DNA of 37,321 nucleotides from a virus: the IMG/VR virus record IMGVR_UViG_3300032315_001487, positions 1 through 37,321 of that record; one strand, 5' to 3'. Positions within the stretch are counted from its first letter, which is position 1. Each line of letters opens with the position of its first letter. Made by a program: the position numbers and the translations under genes. This document shows, piece by piece, positions 29,455-37,321 of the stretch. The notes beneath the pieces were generated by a model. The model saw only the letters and a list, made by a program, of their open reading frames with translations. It was not told the DNA's origin and made no database searches.

Positions 29455-30030
29455 ATGACAGAAAGAAATAAAAATATATTTAAAAGACAACTAATCAGTT
29501 TCAATCCTAATTTTAGAATTGATACTGCTAATCCCCAAATGGGAGGATCTGGAACTGATGTTTATAAAATTTATGGAGTAACTGATAGTGGCGATAATCA
29601 GTCTTCGATTAGTTTAAGTAGTGGCGGATTGTTTTCGATTTATAACGATCATACAATTCAAATTTCTGGTGGCACTAAAAATCAGGAAGGAAGAGAAGAT
29701 ATAGTTATTATTGGAAACAATGGTAATGTTTCTATTTCTGCAAATGGAATGATTCGCTTATATGCGACAAATATTATGATTGAAGCGGAGGAAGATATTC
29801 ATTTCAAAGCAGGAAGAAATATTACAATGATGGGTGGTGATGGTCGAGTTATGGTTAAGGGTCAAAGAGTTGATTTAAAAGGAACTAGTGGAAATATTCC
29901 ATCTTTGTTAAACATGGATTTCACTAGTAAAATTTTCGAAGGTAGTTTTGTTGGTATTGATTTAATTAATAGTTTGGTTAGTGGAGTTGTAGATAATATT
30001 GTAGATACAGTTATTGATGCGGTAGTTTAG
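29455..30030 (+). CDS. beta-helix spike protein (gp5 C-terminal-like)
   Basis: A 191-residue protein rich in short beta repeats: SISLSSGGLFSIYNDHTIQISGG, DIVIIGNNGNVSISANGMIRLYATNIMIEAEEDIHFKAGRNITMMGGDGRVMVKGQRV (residues ~80-140, shown in part). Alternating hydrophobic residues on an 8-to-10-residue period fit the triangular beta-helix of gp5/VgrG spikes that punctures the outer membrane. The end is hydrophobic (VDNIVDTVIDAVV). It lies 1 bp after the OB-fold gene and 1 bp before the long fibre gene. Confidence 0.7.
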   Translation: MTERNKNIFKRQLISFNPNFRIDTANPQMGGSGTDVYKIYGVTDSGDNQSSISLSSGGLFSIYNDHTIQISGGTKNQEGREDIVIIGNNGNVSISANGMIRLYATNIMIEAEEDIHFKAGRNITMMGGDGRVMVKGQRVDLKGTSGNIPSLLNMDFTSKIFEGSFVGIDLINSLVSGVVDNIVDTVIDAVV

Positions 30031-30031
30031 T

Positions 30032-33000
30032 ATGTCTGAAGGAATTTCAAGTTGTAAAAAAAATAATGAAGATGAATTACTTAAAAGTATTTTAGATTCT
30101 AATGCAGAATCTTCAGCACAATTATATACTCCACCAGGTCCAGACAGTAAATTTTATGGGTTAGAGTCTCATTTTAACAATAATGTTGTTTTTTATAACG
30201 ATGTTACTGTTCATGGGACGTTAAATTATGATTCTGCCAAAAGTATAAATTCAATATTTCAAAATTTAGTTGTTGTTGGAACTTCAACTTTCTTTGGATT
30301 TGCTGACTTTTATAATGGTGTCTATATTGATGATAATTTAAATGTTGCAGGAATAACTACTGTAAGGCAACAGTTGGATGTTGGGTGTGGAGGAACTACA
30401 TTAACCGCCAGTAGTTTAACGGGACGTGTGGGTATTGCCACAACAAATCCTCAGCAAACATTAGATGTTAATGGAACTGTAACTGTTCGTGAGAGAATTG
30501 GAATAGGAAGTATAAATCCGCAGCAAAAAGTTGATGTTGCGGGTAGCGTTAAAATTGATGAAACCATTTATGATTCTGCAAATGTTCCTGGAAAAAATGG
30601 TTACGAATTAGTAAGGGATCAGCGTGGAATTCGTTGGATCCCATTAATAGCGGAGGCATTGCCTGGTGTTCCTGGAATTCCCGAATCAGGTGCTTTTATA
30701 CTTAATGAAATGCTTCCTCTTGATGCTCCGGGCGAAAGAGACGTATTCTTTGAAGGCACATTAATTCCAACTACATCAGGAACTCTGGATATTGGATCTG
30801 AGACTAAAAGGTGGAATAGTATATACGCTAACCAAATCTATGTTCCCGGTGGAGTTGTAGCATCTTCATCTGCAGAATTCACTAATATAAAAGTTTCTGG
30901 TATTTCCACATTCACCAACGGACCAGTATTCATTGGTTCTGGTACAACGACTGGAACTGCATCACAAAGACTTCAAGTTACTGGTGGTGCTTATATAAGT
31001 GATAATGTTGGAATAGGAACCACAAATCCACAAACAAAATTAGATATTATTGGTGATGTAAGAATTGTAGGTGTTCTCACTGTTGGAACAAATTCCATAA
31101 CTATTGATGGTAAGAATAATACGGTAAAAATTGGTTCTGGAACAACTATTACTGAAAGTGGTGATGCATCTTATTCTGGAAGTATAACCTCCAACTCATT
31201 AAGTATAGGGACGACGCAGGTTATTAGTAGTTCTAGACAACTTCAGAACATTGCTTCACTTGATGCTACGACGACAGCAACAATTGAAGCAGCAATTGCC
31301 AATGCCCCTAATACCTTTACCGATTTGCGGGTTACAGGTATTAGTACTTTAGGTATTACTAGTGTAACTAGTTTAACTGCACAAAATTTAAATATAACTG
31401 GTATTACATCATCTACATCATTTGTTGGACCTCTAACGGGAACTGCAACAACAGCAACTAAATTAGAAAATGCAAGAACATTCCAAATTACTGGTGATGT
31501 TGTTGCTTCTGTTATTTCATTTGATGGTACTGGTAATGTATCATTAGCAGCAACCATTCAACCAAACTCTGTTGCTCTTGGTTCTGATACAACTGGTGAT
31601 TATGTTCAATCAATCACCGGAACTTCAAATCAAATTAATGTAAGTGTAACTTCTGGTGAAGGTTCTACACCGACATTAAGTCTTCCAACAAATTTAGTTG
31701 TTCCACAAGATGCAACAATCACAAGAGACCTTCAAGTTAATCGTAACCTAAATGTAACTGGTAATATTACAATTGGTGGAACAACTGCATTTGTTAATGT
31801 TCAAGAACTGGTGGTTTCTGATCCCGATATTATTCTTGGTTTTAGAACAAATGGATTTGGTAATGATATTTCAACTGATAATACTGCTAATCATGGTGGT
31901 GTTGCTCTTGCTTCCACAGAAGGAAATCCATTAGTCAATCTTTTTATTGCCGGTATTGAAACTAATCCTGCCACATATAAGAAAATTATGTGGTTTAAAC
32001 AAGGTACTTTCACTGGACTGGGAACTGATGCTTGGTTAATTAACTATGCTGTTGGTATTGGATCAACACAGTTTCCTAATGGAACAAGACTTGCTGCTGG
32101 TTCAGTTCAATTTACTGAAAATGATTTAGCAGTCGTAAGAAATATTAATGCTTCTGGTATTACTACTTCTTCAAGACTTCTCCTGAACGGAGCAAATTCC
32201 ACATCAACTGGTGGAGGTCAAATTTATCTGAATGGTACTACTGGAAATAGAATTGACTTTAATCAGAATGGAGTTGCTGCTCCAGCATTCACAACAAGAA
32301 GTGCTGGTACAAAATTGGTTTTGTATCCAGAACTTGGAGCGTCTAATGTAGATTATGCACTTGGAATAGAAAGTGAAACAATGTGGTTTTCCGTTCCACA
32401 AACTACATCCAGACAATTCAAATGGTATGCAGGAACTACTAATATTGCATCTTTATCTGGTACAGGAACTTTCACTATCAGTGGATCTGATCAAAATATT
32501 GTTGCATCAGAATCTGGAACTAGTGGTGCTTGGAGAGGAAGAATACTTTCCAAAAATAGTGCTGCAGACAAGGCATCATTTCTAGGAGTTTATGCAAGTG
32601 CTCCTGGTGTATTTGCTCACAATAATGCATTAAATGCTTGGGCAACTTTATATGTTAATACAACTAGTGGGTCTGATGGTGGGGATGTTATTCTTGCAGG
32701 TAGTGGTAGTGTTGCTATTGGCGCTGCGAGTGCATCATACAAATTAGATGTAACTGGATCTATTCGTGCCACTGGTCAATTTCTTTCAAATGGAAATCTT
32801 GCTGCTTGGAATACTACAACACCAGCAACTGGTGTTGGAGGATTACATTTAGGAGCAGCGTCTGGAACATCAAATGCTGGACCTGCGATTACATTTGGTG
32901 CAAGAGATACTTCTTCTGGGGCAAACGCACAAGCGGGAATTTATGTTAATTCTGATGGCACTTATGGAACCAGAATGTATTTTGCAACAACTGATAGTTA

Positions 33001-35290
33001 TGCAACTGGTTCAAAAACTGCAATGTCTATTAGTGAAACTGGAGTTGTCAATTTTGTAAGAGCAACTCCAACATCAGGAGGAAATACAATTTGGCACGCG
33101 GGTAATGATGGATCAGGAAGTGGTTTAGATGCTGATTTACTTGATGGATTTAATTCGGATAGATTTTTAAGATCTTCAGGATTTCCAGGTTATGGAAATT
33201 GGAATGATTTTGGAAATGATCAACAAACAGTATATGAAGTTTATCAAGAAAATTTTAACGCTGGTACAAATACTGGAAGTTCCAATTTTCCAACAAATAG
33301 AGCTTATTCTTATGGAACTTTAATTAATTTTGGTGCAAATTCTTCAGCAAGAGCACAGATATATATCAGTCATGCCGGAAATGATCTGGTTTTTAGAGGT
33401 GGTTGGGGAACTGGAAGTTGGACTTCTTGGAACAGAGTTTGGACAGATGTTAATGATGGTCCAGGAAGTGGTCTAGATGCTGATTTGCTCGATAGTCTTA
33501 ATAGTTCTCAATTCTTAAGAAGTGATGCATCAACAACAAACTCTGTTGATATTAGGGCACCAATTTTCTACGATTCTAATAATACTGGATATTATGTAGA
33601 TCCTGCAAGTAATTCTTCGGCAAGTTTTGCTGGAAATATAAAAGTTACTCCTCAAAGTGAAGCATGGGCAGAAGGACTACAATTTTATATGCCTTCCTCA
33701 AGTACATGGGGTGGAATTAGATGGGTAAGAAATCGTAGCAATTATTATGGAAGTTGGTATATTGGATGGACTGCACTAGATTCTAGTGATGATCTTGTAT
33801 TTGGTTGTAATAATGGTGGAACACAAGTAGATAATATTTTAAGATTGTATAATGGTACATCAGGTAGTGCTCGTATTGGTAGAGATCTTTATATATCCGG
33901 TCTTACTGGGGGATCTTATGGTAATAGATTAATAGTTGGAAATACTAACACATCTTATACTTTACAAGATAGCAATTTAAGACCAACAATTCAGACTCAT
34001 GGTGCATATCCAGTAATATCTTTAAATCATACCGTAACTTCTAATGCAAGGCATGGTCCTACAATTCAATTTACTTGCAATGGAACTGGAAATCAATTTG
34101 TAATTGGTACGAATGGTACAGGTACTCAATTAGATATTGGCACTGCTTCAAATAGTGATTGGAATCCACATAATGGTATTGATGGTTATCTGGGAACCAC
34201 TGGTTTTAGAATGGATACTAATGGTATTGTTTATAATTTTGTAAGTAATAGATCACCAATCTTCTATGACTACAACAACACCGGATACTACACAGACCCT
34301 GCAAGTACCTCCAATTTGAATAACGTTCAAACCCAAACACTTTGGACAGGATATCATGGTAGTACAGCATATAGTGGTGGAAGTGGTGCATCATTATATT
34401 TTGGAGGAGATACCAGTGGTGCATATAGATTATGGACACAATTTGAAAATTATGGTGGCAATTATACTAAACTAAACATAGATTGGCATACAGGTATAAA
34501 AATTGGTGCTTATTATGCATATGGTGGTATTAGATTTTACGATGATTCTATTGGATATGGTGCATCTAATGGTAGAGGAAATAAATGTTTTTCTGTAGCC
34601 GAAGGAGATACAGGAGTTCGTGCATACTTTGATATGCGTTCTCCAATTTATTATGATCAAAATGATACTGGATATTACTGTGATCCTAATTCAAATTCCA
34701 AATTTAATAGATTATTGTGTGGTCCATATGCAGCATCAACAAGTTCTGGTGATGTAGTACCTCTATCAGTAATGAATAATGGTGGCACGGGGGATAGTAA
34801 TGTAGCAGCAATGTCTTTCCATTGTTCTGGGACTTGGGGTCTTCATATGCATCTTCGTGCAGACAGTTACTTTGGTATTGGTGGTTGGTCTGCATCAACT
34901 TGGAGATGGTATGTTCAAACATCAACTGGAGATATGACTGCTGCAGGAAATGTTACTGCATACTCTGATATAAGACTCAAAGAAAATATCAAACCTTTAG
35001 AGAATTGTGTAACTAAAATAATGAAATTAAATGGTGTTTCTTTTAATTGGAAGAATTTGCCAGATATTGTTGGAAATCCAGGCAAAAAAGATTATGGAAT
35101 TATCGCACAAGAGGTTGAAAAAGTATTCCCGGAAGTAATTCATGAATCTGCACACGAATCTCCAGATGGGGACAAATATAAAACAGTTGCATATGATAAA
35201 CTAGTTCCTGTTCTTTTAGAAGCAATTAAGGAACAGCAGAACGACATAAATAATCTCAAACAACAAATTAAAGAATTGAAATCACTATGA
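30032..35290 (+). CDS. long tail fibre protein with C-terminal S74 intramolecular chaperone
   Basis: A 1752-residue fibre. N-terminal region (~30-130) is an attachment-type domain (FYGLESHFNNNVVFYNDVTVHG); then many GIGTTNPQ.LD..G turns, typical of trimeric fibres, from ~140 to ~400. Two LDADLLDG/S-FNS blocks (~1035, ~1150) flank a pyocin-knob-like domain (~1060-1135). FYDxNNTGYYxDPAS motifs recur four times (~1180-1550). The C-terminal ~110 residues are the S74 chaperone: YSDIRLKENIKPLENCV, GIIAQEVEKVFPEVI, YDKLVPVLLEAIKEQQ and a coiled coil. In S74 fibres this part cleaves itself off at the Ser before DIRLK (about Ser1645). Likely a receptor-binding fibre. Overlaps the next gene by ATGA. 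Confidence 0.88.
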   Translation: MSEGISSCKKNNEDELLKSILDSNAESSAQLYTPPGPDSKFYGLESHFNNNVVFYNDVTVHGTLNYDSAKSINSIFQNLVVVGTSTFFGFADFYNGVYIDDNLNVAGITTVRQQLDVGCGGTTLTASSLTGRVGIATTNPQQTLDVNGTVTVRERIGIGSINPQQKVDVAGSVKIDETIYDSANVPGKNGYELVRDQRGIRWIPLIAEALPGVPGIPESGAFILNEMLPLDAPGERDVFFEGTLIPTTSGTLDIGSETKRWNSIYANQIYVPGGVVASSSAEFTNIKVSGISTFTNGPVFIGSGTTTGTASQRLQVTGGAYISDNVGIGTTNPQTKLDIIGDVRIVGVLTVGTNSITIDGKNNTVKIGSGTTITESGDASYSGSITSNSLSIGTTQVISSSRQLQNIASLDATTTATIEAAIANAPNTFTDLRVTGISTLGITSVTSLTAQNLNITGITSSTSFVGPLTGTATTATKLENARTFQITGDVVASVISFDGTGNVSLAATIQPNSVALGSDTTGDYVQSITGTSNQINVSVTSGEGSTPTLSLPTNLVVPQDATITRDLQVNRNLNVTGNITIGGTTAFVNVQELVVSDPDIILGFRTNGFGNDISTDNTANHGGVALASTEGNPLVNLFIAGIETNPATYKKIMWFKQGTFTGLGTDAWLINYAVGIGSTQFPNGTRLAAGSVQFTENDLAVVRNINASGITTSSRLLLNGANSTSTGGGQIYLNGTTGNRIDFNQNGVAAPAFTTRSAGTKLVLYPELGASNVDYALGIESETMWFSVPQTTSRQFKWYAGTTNIASLSGTGTFTISGSDQNIVASESGTSGAWRGRILSKNSAADKASFLGVYASAPGVFAHNNALNAWATLYVNTTSGSDGGDVILAGSGSVAIGAASASYKLDVTGSIRATGQFLSNGNLAAWNTTTPATGVGGLHLGAASGTSNAGPAITFGARDTSSGANAQAGIYVNSDGTYGTRMYFATTDSYATGSKTAMSISETGVVNFVRATPTSGGNTIWHAGNDGSGSGLDADLLDGFNSDRFLRSSGFPGYGNWNDFGNDQQTVYEVYQENFNAGTNTGSSNFPTNRAYSYGTLINFGANSSARAQIYISHAGNDLVFRGGWGTGSWTSWNRVWTDVNDGPGSGLDADLLDSLNSSQFLRSDASTTNSVDIRAPIFYDSNNTGYYVDPASNSSASFAGNIKVTPQSEAWAEGLQFYMPSSSTWGGIRWVRNRSNYYGSWYIGWTALDSSDDLVFGCNNGGTQVDNILRLYNGTSGSARIGRDLYISGLTGGSYGNRLIVGNTNTSYTLQDSNLRPTIQTHGAYPVISLNHTVTSNARHGPTIQFTCNGTGNQFVIGTNGTGTQLDIGTASNSDWNPHNGIDGYLGTTGFRMDTNGIVYNFVSNRSPIFYDYNNTGYYTDPASTSNLNNVQTQTLWTGYHGSTAYSGGSGASLYFGGDTSGAYRLWTQFENYGGNYTKLNIDWHTGIKIGAYYAYGGIRFYDDSIGYGASNGRGNKCFSVAEGDTGVRAYFDMRSPIYYDQNDTGYYCDPNSNSKFNRLLCGPYAASTSSGDVVPLSVMNNGGTGDSNVAAMSFHCSGTWGLHMHLRADSYFGIGGWSASTWRWYVQTSTGDMTAAGNVTAYSDIRLKENIKPLENCVTKIMKLNGVSFNWKNLPDIVGNPGKKDYGIIAQEVEKVFPEVIHESAHESPDGDKYKTVAYDKLVPVLLEAIKEQQNDINNLKQQIKELKSL

Positions 35291-35490
35291 TTGACCACGA
35301 ATCGCATCTTAAGCAAATTCTTGAAAATCAGAAAACATTATCAAATGAAATTCAAGAATTAAATAATATTCTTTCTATTAAAAGAGAACAATTTTTAAAA
35401 CTGCAAGGAATTGTAGAATATCTTTCTTCTAATGGTATTAAACCTGAAGAAAATGAAAAAGTAGAATTTTCTGAAGGAGATCCTAAATGA
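35287..35490 (+). CDS. small coiled-coil fibre-associated protein
   Basis: A 67-residue protein, start by ATGA overlap with the fibre gene. It is a coiled-coil-like helix (HLKQILENQKTLSNEIQELNNIL, KREQFLKLQGIVEYLSSNG) with an acidic tail. Small coiled-coil proteins just after S74 fibres are common in cyanophages and could help fibre trimerisation or assembly. No known domain name can be given. Overlaps the next gene by ATGA. Confidence 0.65.
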   Translation: MIDHESHLKQILENQKTLSNEIQELNNILSIKREQFLKLQGIVEYLSSNGIKPEENEKVEFSEGDPK

Positions 35491-35879
35491 ATTATACATG
35501 GAAATTAAAGAGTCTTAAGAGAAAAGATTCTGAAGATTTAAAAAACATTATTGTTCAAACCCATTGGGAAAAAATTGGAACCGATGAAGATGGAAATATT
35601 GGTACTTTCAGTGGTGCAACTCCATTTGATTTAACCACAGTGGATCCAAATAACTTTGTTAAGTATGAAGACTTAACTGAAGAAATGGTTTTAAGTTGGA
35701 TTCAATCTGTTGTTGTTGGTTCTTATGAAGAGCACGTAAATGACAAAATTGAAGAACAAATTGAAGCAAAAGTAAATCCAGTGACTGAAGTAACCAGTGG
35801 ATTCCCATGGCAACCAGAAGATGAAGTGACATCACCATCACCAGTAACTGAATCTGAAAATAATAGTACTCCTTCTTGA
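35487..35879 (+). CDS. DUF7936-like phage protein
   Basis: A 130-residue protein. YTWKLKSLKRKDSEDLKNIIVQTHWEKIGTDEDGNIGTFSGATPFDL (residues ~3-49) and EEMVLSWIQSVVVGSYEEHVNDKIEEQI match a small family common in cyanophages, which I associate with DUF7936; it is probably beta-rich. The C-terminal part is disordered (TSPSPVTESENN). It occurs next to tail-fibre genes, so an assembly or fibre part is inferred. The gene at 36412 seems a divergent copy. Stop is 3 bp before the next ATG. Confidence 0.6.
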   Translation: MNYTWKLKSLKRKDSEDLKNIIVQTHWEKIGTDEDGNIGTFSGATPFDLTTVDPNNFVKYEDLTEEMVLSWIQSVVVGSYEEHVNDKIEEQIEAKVNPVTEVTSGFPWQPEDEVTSPSPVTESENNSTPS

Positions 35880-35882
35880 TAA

Positions 35883-36410
35883 ATGGTTCTTCCATCTTCT
35901 GGTCCAATTAGTCTTGCCAGTGTCCAAACTGAATTTGGAGGGTCTAATCCTATTGGAATTAATGAATACTATGGAGTTGCTTCTGGAGTTCCTGCTAGTG
36001 GAACTATAAGTCTTGCAAATTTTTATGGAACTTCTTTTCAATATCAATGGCCTGTTTCTTCTTTTGATTATGTATATGCTTATAGTGGAAGTGTTGCAAG
36101 TGATTATGCATATCCTCCAGGAGGTAGAATAATAACTTTAAATTATAGTTGGAATTGTGTTAATGCAACATCTAATTATATTAGAGCAGCTTTAGTTTAT
36201 GGTTATGATGAAAATGAAGTTTGGACCACTGGATACCAATATGCAGGATCTTCGGGTAGTGGGTCATTTACATTTACTGCAGTTAGTGATTTTTATTATT
36301 TTTATGTTGTTTCGGCAAATTATGCCATAAATGCCCCTAATTATTTTACTGTTAGTAGACCTGGAACAGGAACCCAAGTTTATTATGCACAAATAGGAGT
36401 ATTTGATTAA
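35883..36410 (+). CDS. small tail adhesin-like protein
   Basis: A 175-residue protein with the start VLPSSGPISLASVQTEFGGSNPIGINEYYG and a repeat of the ISL..FYG element (GTISLANFYGTSF), a recurrent N-terminal module of phage tail/adhesin proteins (GPISL..IQTEFGG.N). The rest is Tyr/Ser/Gly-rich beta sequence (YVYAYSGSVASDYAYPPGG), which could be a small receptor-binding head. It lies between the two DUF7936-like genes in the fibre region. Exact function unknown. Confidence 0.6.
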   Translation: MVLPSSGPISLASVQTEFGGSNPIGINEYYGVASGVPASGTISLANFYGTSFQYQWPVSSFDYVYAYSGSVASDYAYPPGGRIITLNYSWNCVNATSNYIRAALVYGYDENEVWTTGYQYAGSSGSGSFTFTAVSDFYYFYVVSANYAINAPNYFTVSRPGTGTQVYYAQIGVFD

Positions 36411-36411
36411 T

Positions 36412-36717
36412 ATGGAATTTTTTACTCAGATAACCAAATTAGATTGTCTTGAATCTAAAGACAATTTTACAAATATAGTTAAAAGAATTCATTGCTCTAT
36501 AATTGGAAGAAAGGGACAAAAAGAAAGAATGGTTAATATTATTATAGATCTTTCTTTAGATACTATCAATTCTTCAAATTTTATTGAATATAAAAATCTT
36601 AGTGAAGATATTGTAAATACTTGGTTGCCAAATCTATCAGGTGTTAAAGAAAGTATTGAAAAAACCATTGATGAAGATCAGAATTCTGAAATTAATTTAA
36701 AACTTCCTTGGATATAA
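36412..36717 (+). CDS. DUF7936-like paralogue
   Basis: I chose ATG 36412 over a TTG three codons upstream; this gives 101 residues. The plan matches the protein at 35487: EFFTQITKLDCLESKDNFTNIVKRI, NFIEYKNLSEDIVNTWLPNLSGVKESIEKTI (~58-88) against its NFVKYEDLTEEMVLSWIQS..., and both end in an (F/L)PW motif. So the two are likely an old duplication around the adhesin gene. Function unknown. Confidence 0.55.
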   Translation: MEFFTQITKLDCLESKDNFTNIVKRIHCSIIGRKGQKERMVNIIIDLSLDTINSSNFIEYKNLSEDIVNTWLPNLSGVKESIEKTIDEDQNSEINLKLPWI

Positions 36718-36772
36718 TATATAATTTATCCTCAAACCCAACAGAGTGACTATACACAACTTCAAATCATTG

Positions 36773-36780
36773 CATAAATA
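36773..36780 (+). promoter_or_regulatory. T4-type late promoter box CATAAATA
   Basis: CATAAATA lies 21 bp before the ATG at 36802 in a ~85-bp gap after the previous gene. It matches seven of eight positions of TATAAATA and probably drives the second fibre gene. Confidence 0.55.
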
Positions 36781-36801
36781 TTTCAACAGAAGTGCTGAGA
36801 A

Positions 36802-37321
36802 ATGACAAGATTTTATGTTCAGGATCAGGGTGTTTTTATACCAACTGGCGATTTAGCACAGGCATTTGCTGCTCTTAACTTTAAGCAAATAAACAGTCTT
36901 GGTGTTGGTACAGATACCTTAATTCCTGCTGTAAATCCTGACAATCCTAATTGGATTGCTGATATTCAAACTCAAGATTTATGGGGATTTATTGGGGCAG
37001 GGCAATCTGCAGGAATTTATAGAAATACAAATGTTGGTATTGGTAGTACATATTTGCCAAATAGATTTCAAGTAGGAACTACTAGTCAAGATTTAGTAGT
37101 TACTATTGGAGGTCTCACTGGGATTGGATTGACAAATCCGGCGTTTAAATTGGATATTAGTGGAGATCTTCATGCTACACAAAGAGTTGAATTTGATTCA
37201 ACATTGGATGTTGATGGGGCAACAACACTTAATAATACTTTAGATGTTGATCTAGCAACAACACTTAATGCAACATTGGATGTTGATGGGGCAACAACAC
37301 TTAATAATACTTTAGATGTTG
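36802..37321 (+). CDS. second tail fibre protein, N-terminal part (3' end outside window)
   Basis: The open frame from ATG 36802 runs to the window end without a stop (173 codons seen). It starts MTRFYVQDQGVFIPTGDLAQ, then NWIADIQTQDLWGFIGAGQS, and near 80-120 shows GIGSTYLPNRFQVGT and GIGLTNPAFKLDISGDL, the same fibre turn as in the 1752-residue protein. From ~130 on it enters a 12-residue tandem repeat (TLDVDGATTLNN). This is a trimeric fibre or tail-collar-type protein. Total length and tip are unknown. Confidence 0.75.
   Translation, partial: MTRFYVQDQGVFIPTGDLAQAFAALNFKQINSLGVGTDTLIPAVNPDNPNWIADIQTQDLWGFIGAGQSAGIYRNTNVGIGSTYLPNRFQVGTTSQDLVVTIGGLTGIGLTNPAFKLDISGDLHATQRVEFDSTLDVDGATTLNNTLDVDLATTLNATLDVDGATTLNNTLDV
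37201..37321 (+). repeat. tandem 36-bp repeats in the fibre gene
   Basis: Repeats of a 12-codon unit (TLDVDGATTLNN and TLDVDLATTLNA alternating). The 49-nt stretch at 37201-37249 is identical to 37273-37321 (72-bp offset, two units). The array continues past the window end. Confidence 0.85.

Noticed and set aside
1-37321. Search for tRNA genes, integrase, transposase, psbA/psbD or diversity-generating reverse transcriptase
   Set aside because: None seen by eye; no T-loop-like motifs in suitable gaps and no such protein motifs among the frames.

Overview
This window is a stretch of a T4-like (Straboviridae/Kyanoviridae-type) myovirus genome, most likely a cyanophage. It is AT-rich and tightly packed, with many ATGA or TAATG start/stop overlaps. 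It has no rRNA, tRNA, integrase or CRISPR that I can see. The cyanophage assignment rests on T4 core proteins (gp32, gp59, gp33, gp4, gp53, gp48, gp26, gp27/gp5-like hub proteins) mixed with genes typical of marine/freshwater cyanomyoviruses: PhoH, ThyX, a DUF1825 protein, an MGME1-like nuclease, DUF6433, several small cyanophage proteins, and a glutamine-riboswitch-like RNA in front of a tiny ORF.

Layout. (1) 1-10234: an accessory cassette. Two RCC1-type beta-propeller genes (the first cut by the window edge) flank or adjoin a run of glycosyltransferase-like genes, a 2OG-Fe(II) oxygenase, a YkgJ-like cysteine-cluster protein, a sulfotransferase, a glycosyltransferase-methyltransferase fusion, DUF6165 and a dTDP-glucose 4,6-dehydratase. 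This looks like a module for an adhesin plus sugar/sulfate decoration. (2) 10235-14502: small accessory genes (glutaredoxin, membrane protein, DUF6433, ThyX, DUF6445-like) and two non-coding elements: a promoter-to-terminator candidate sRNA (10240-10377) and a promoter, glutamine aptamer, 28-residue peptide, terminator unit (12219-12455). (3) 14504-18090: a nucleic-acid module (PhoH, nuclease, gp33, gp59, DUF1825, gp32) with a strong sigma70-type promoter before gp32. (4) 18123-20781: a minus-strand neck/baseplate operon (gp4, unknown, gp48, gp53). (5) 20823-37321: a plus-strand baseplate hub, tail lysin, spike and tail-fibre region (tube-like protein, gp26, gp51-position protein, two large tail proteins, gp27-like, gp5-like OB protein, separate beta-helix spike, 1752-residue S74 fibre, small fibre-associated proteins, and a second fibre cut by the window end).

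Regulation. Sigma70-like promoters (TTGACA/TTGACG, 17 bp, TATAAT) sit before the sRNA and gp32, as expected for early/middle genes. Boxes of the T4-late type (CTAAATA or CATAAATA) sit 13-34 bp before many structural and accessory genes. Several contain the stop codon of the preceding gene, and a symmetric divergent pair separates the plus and minus structural operons. No gene-free stretch exceeds 300 bases; the longest are 10235-10409 and 12134-12332, both described.
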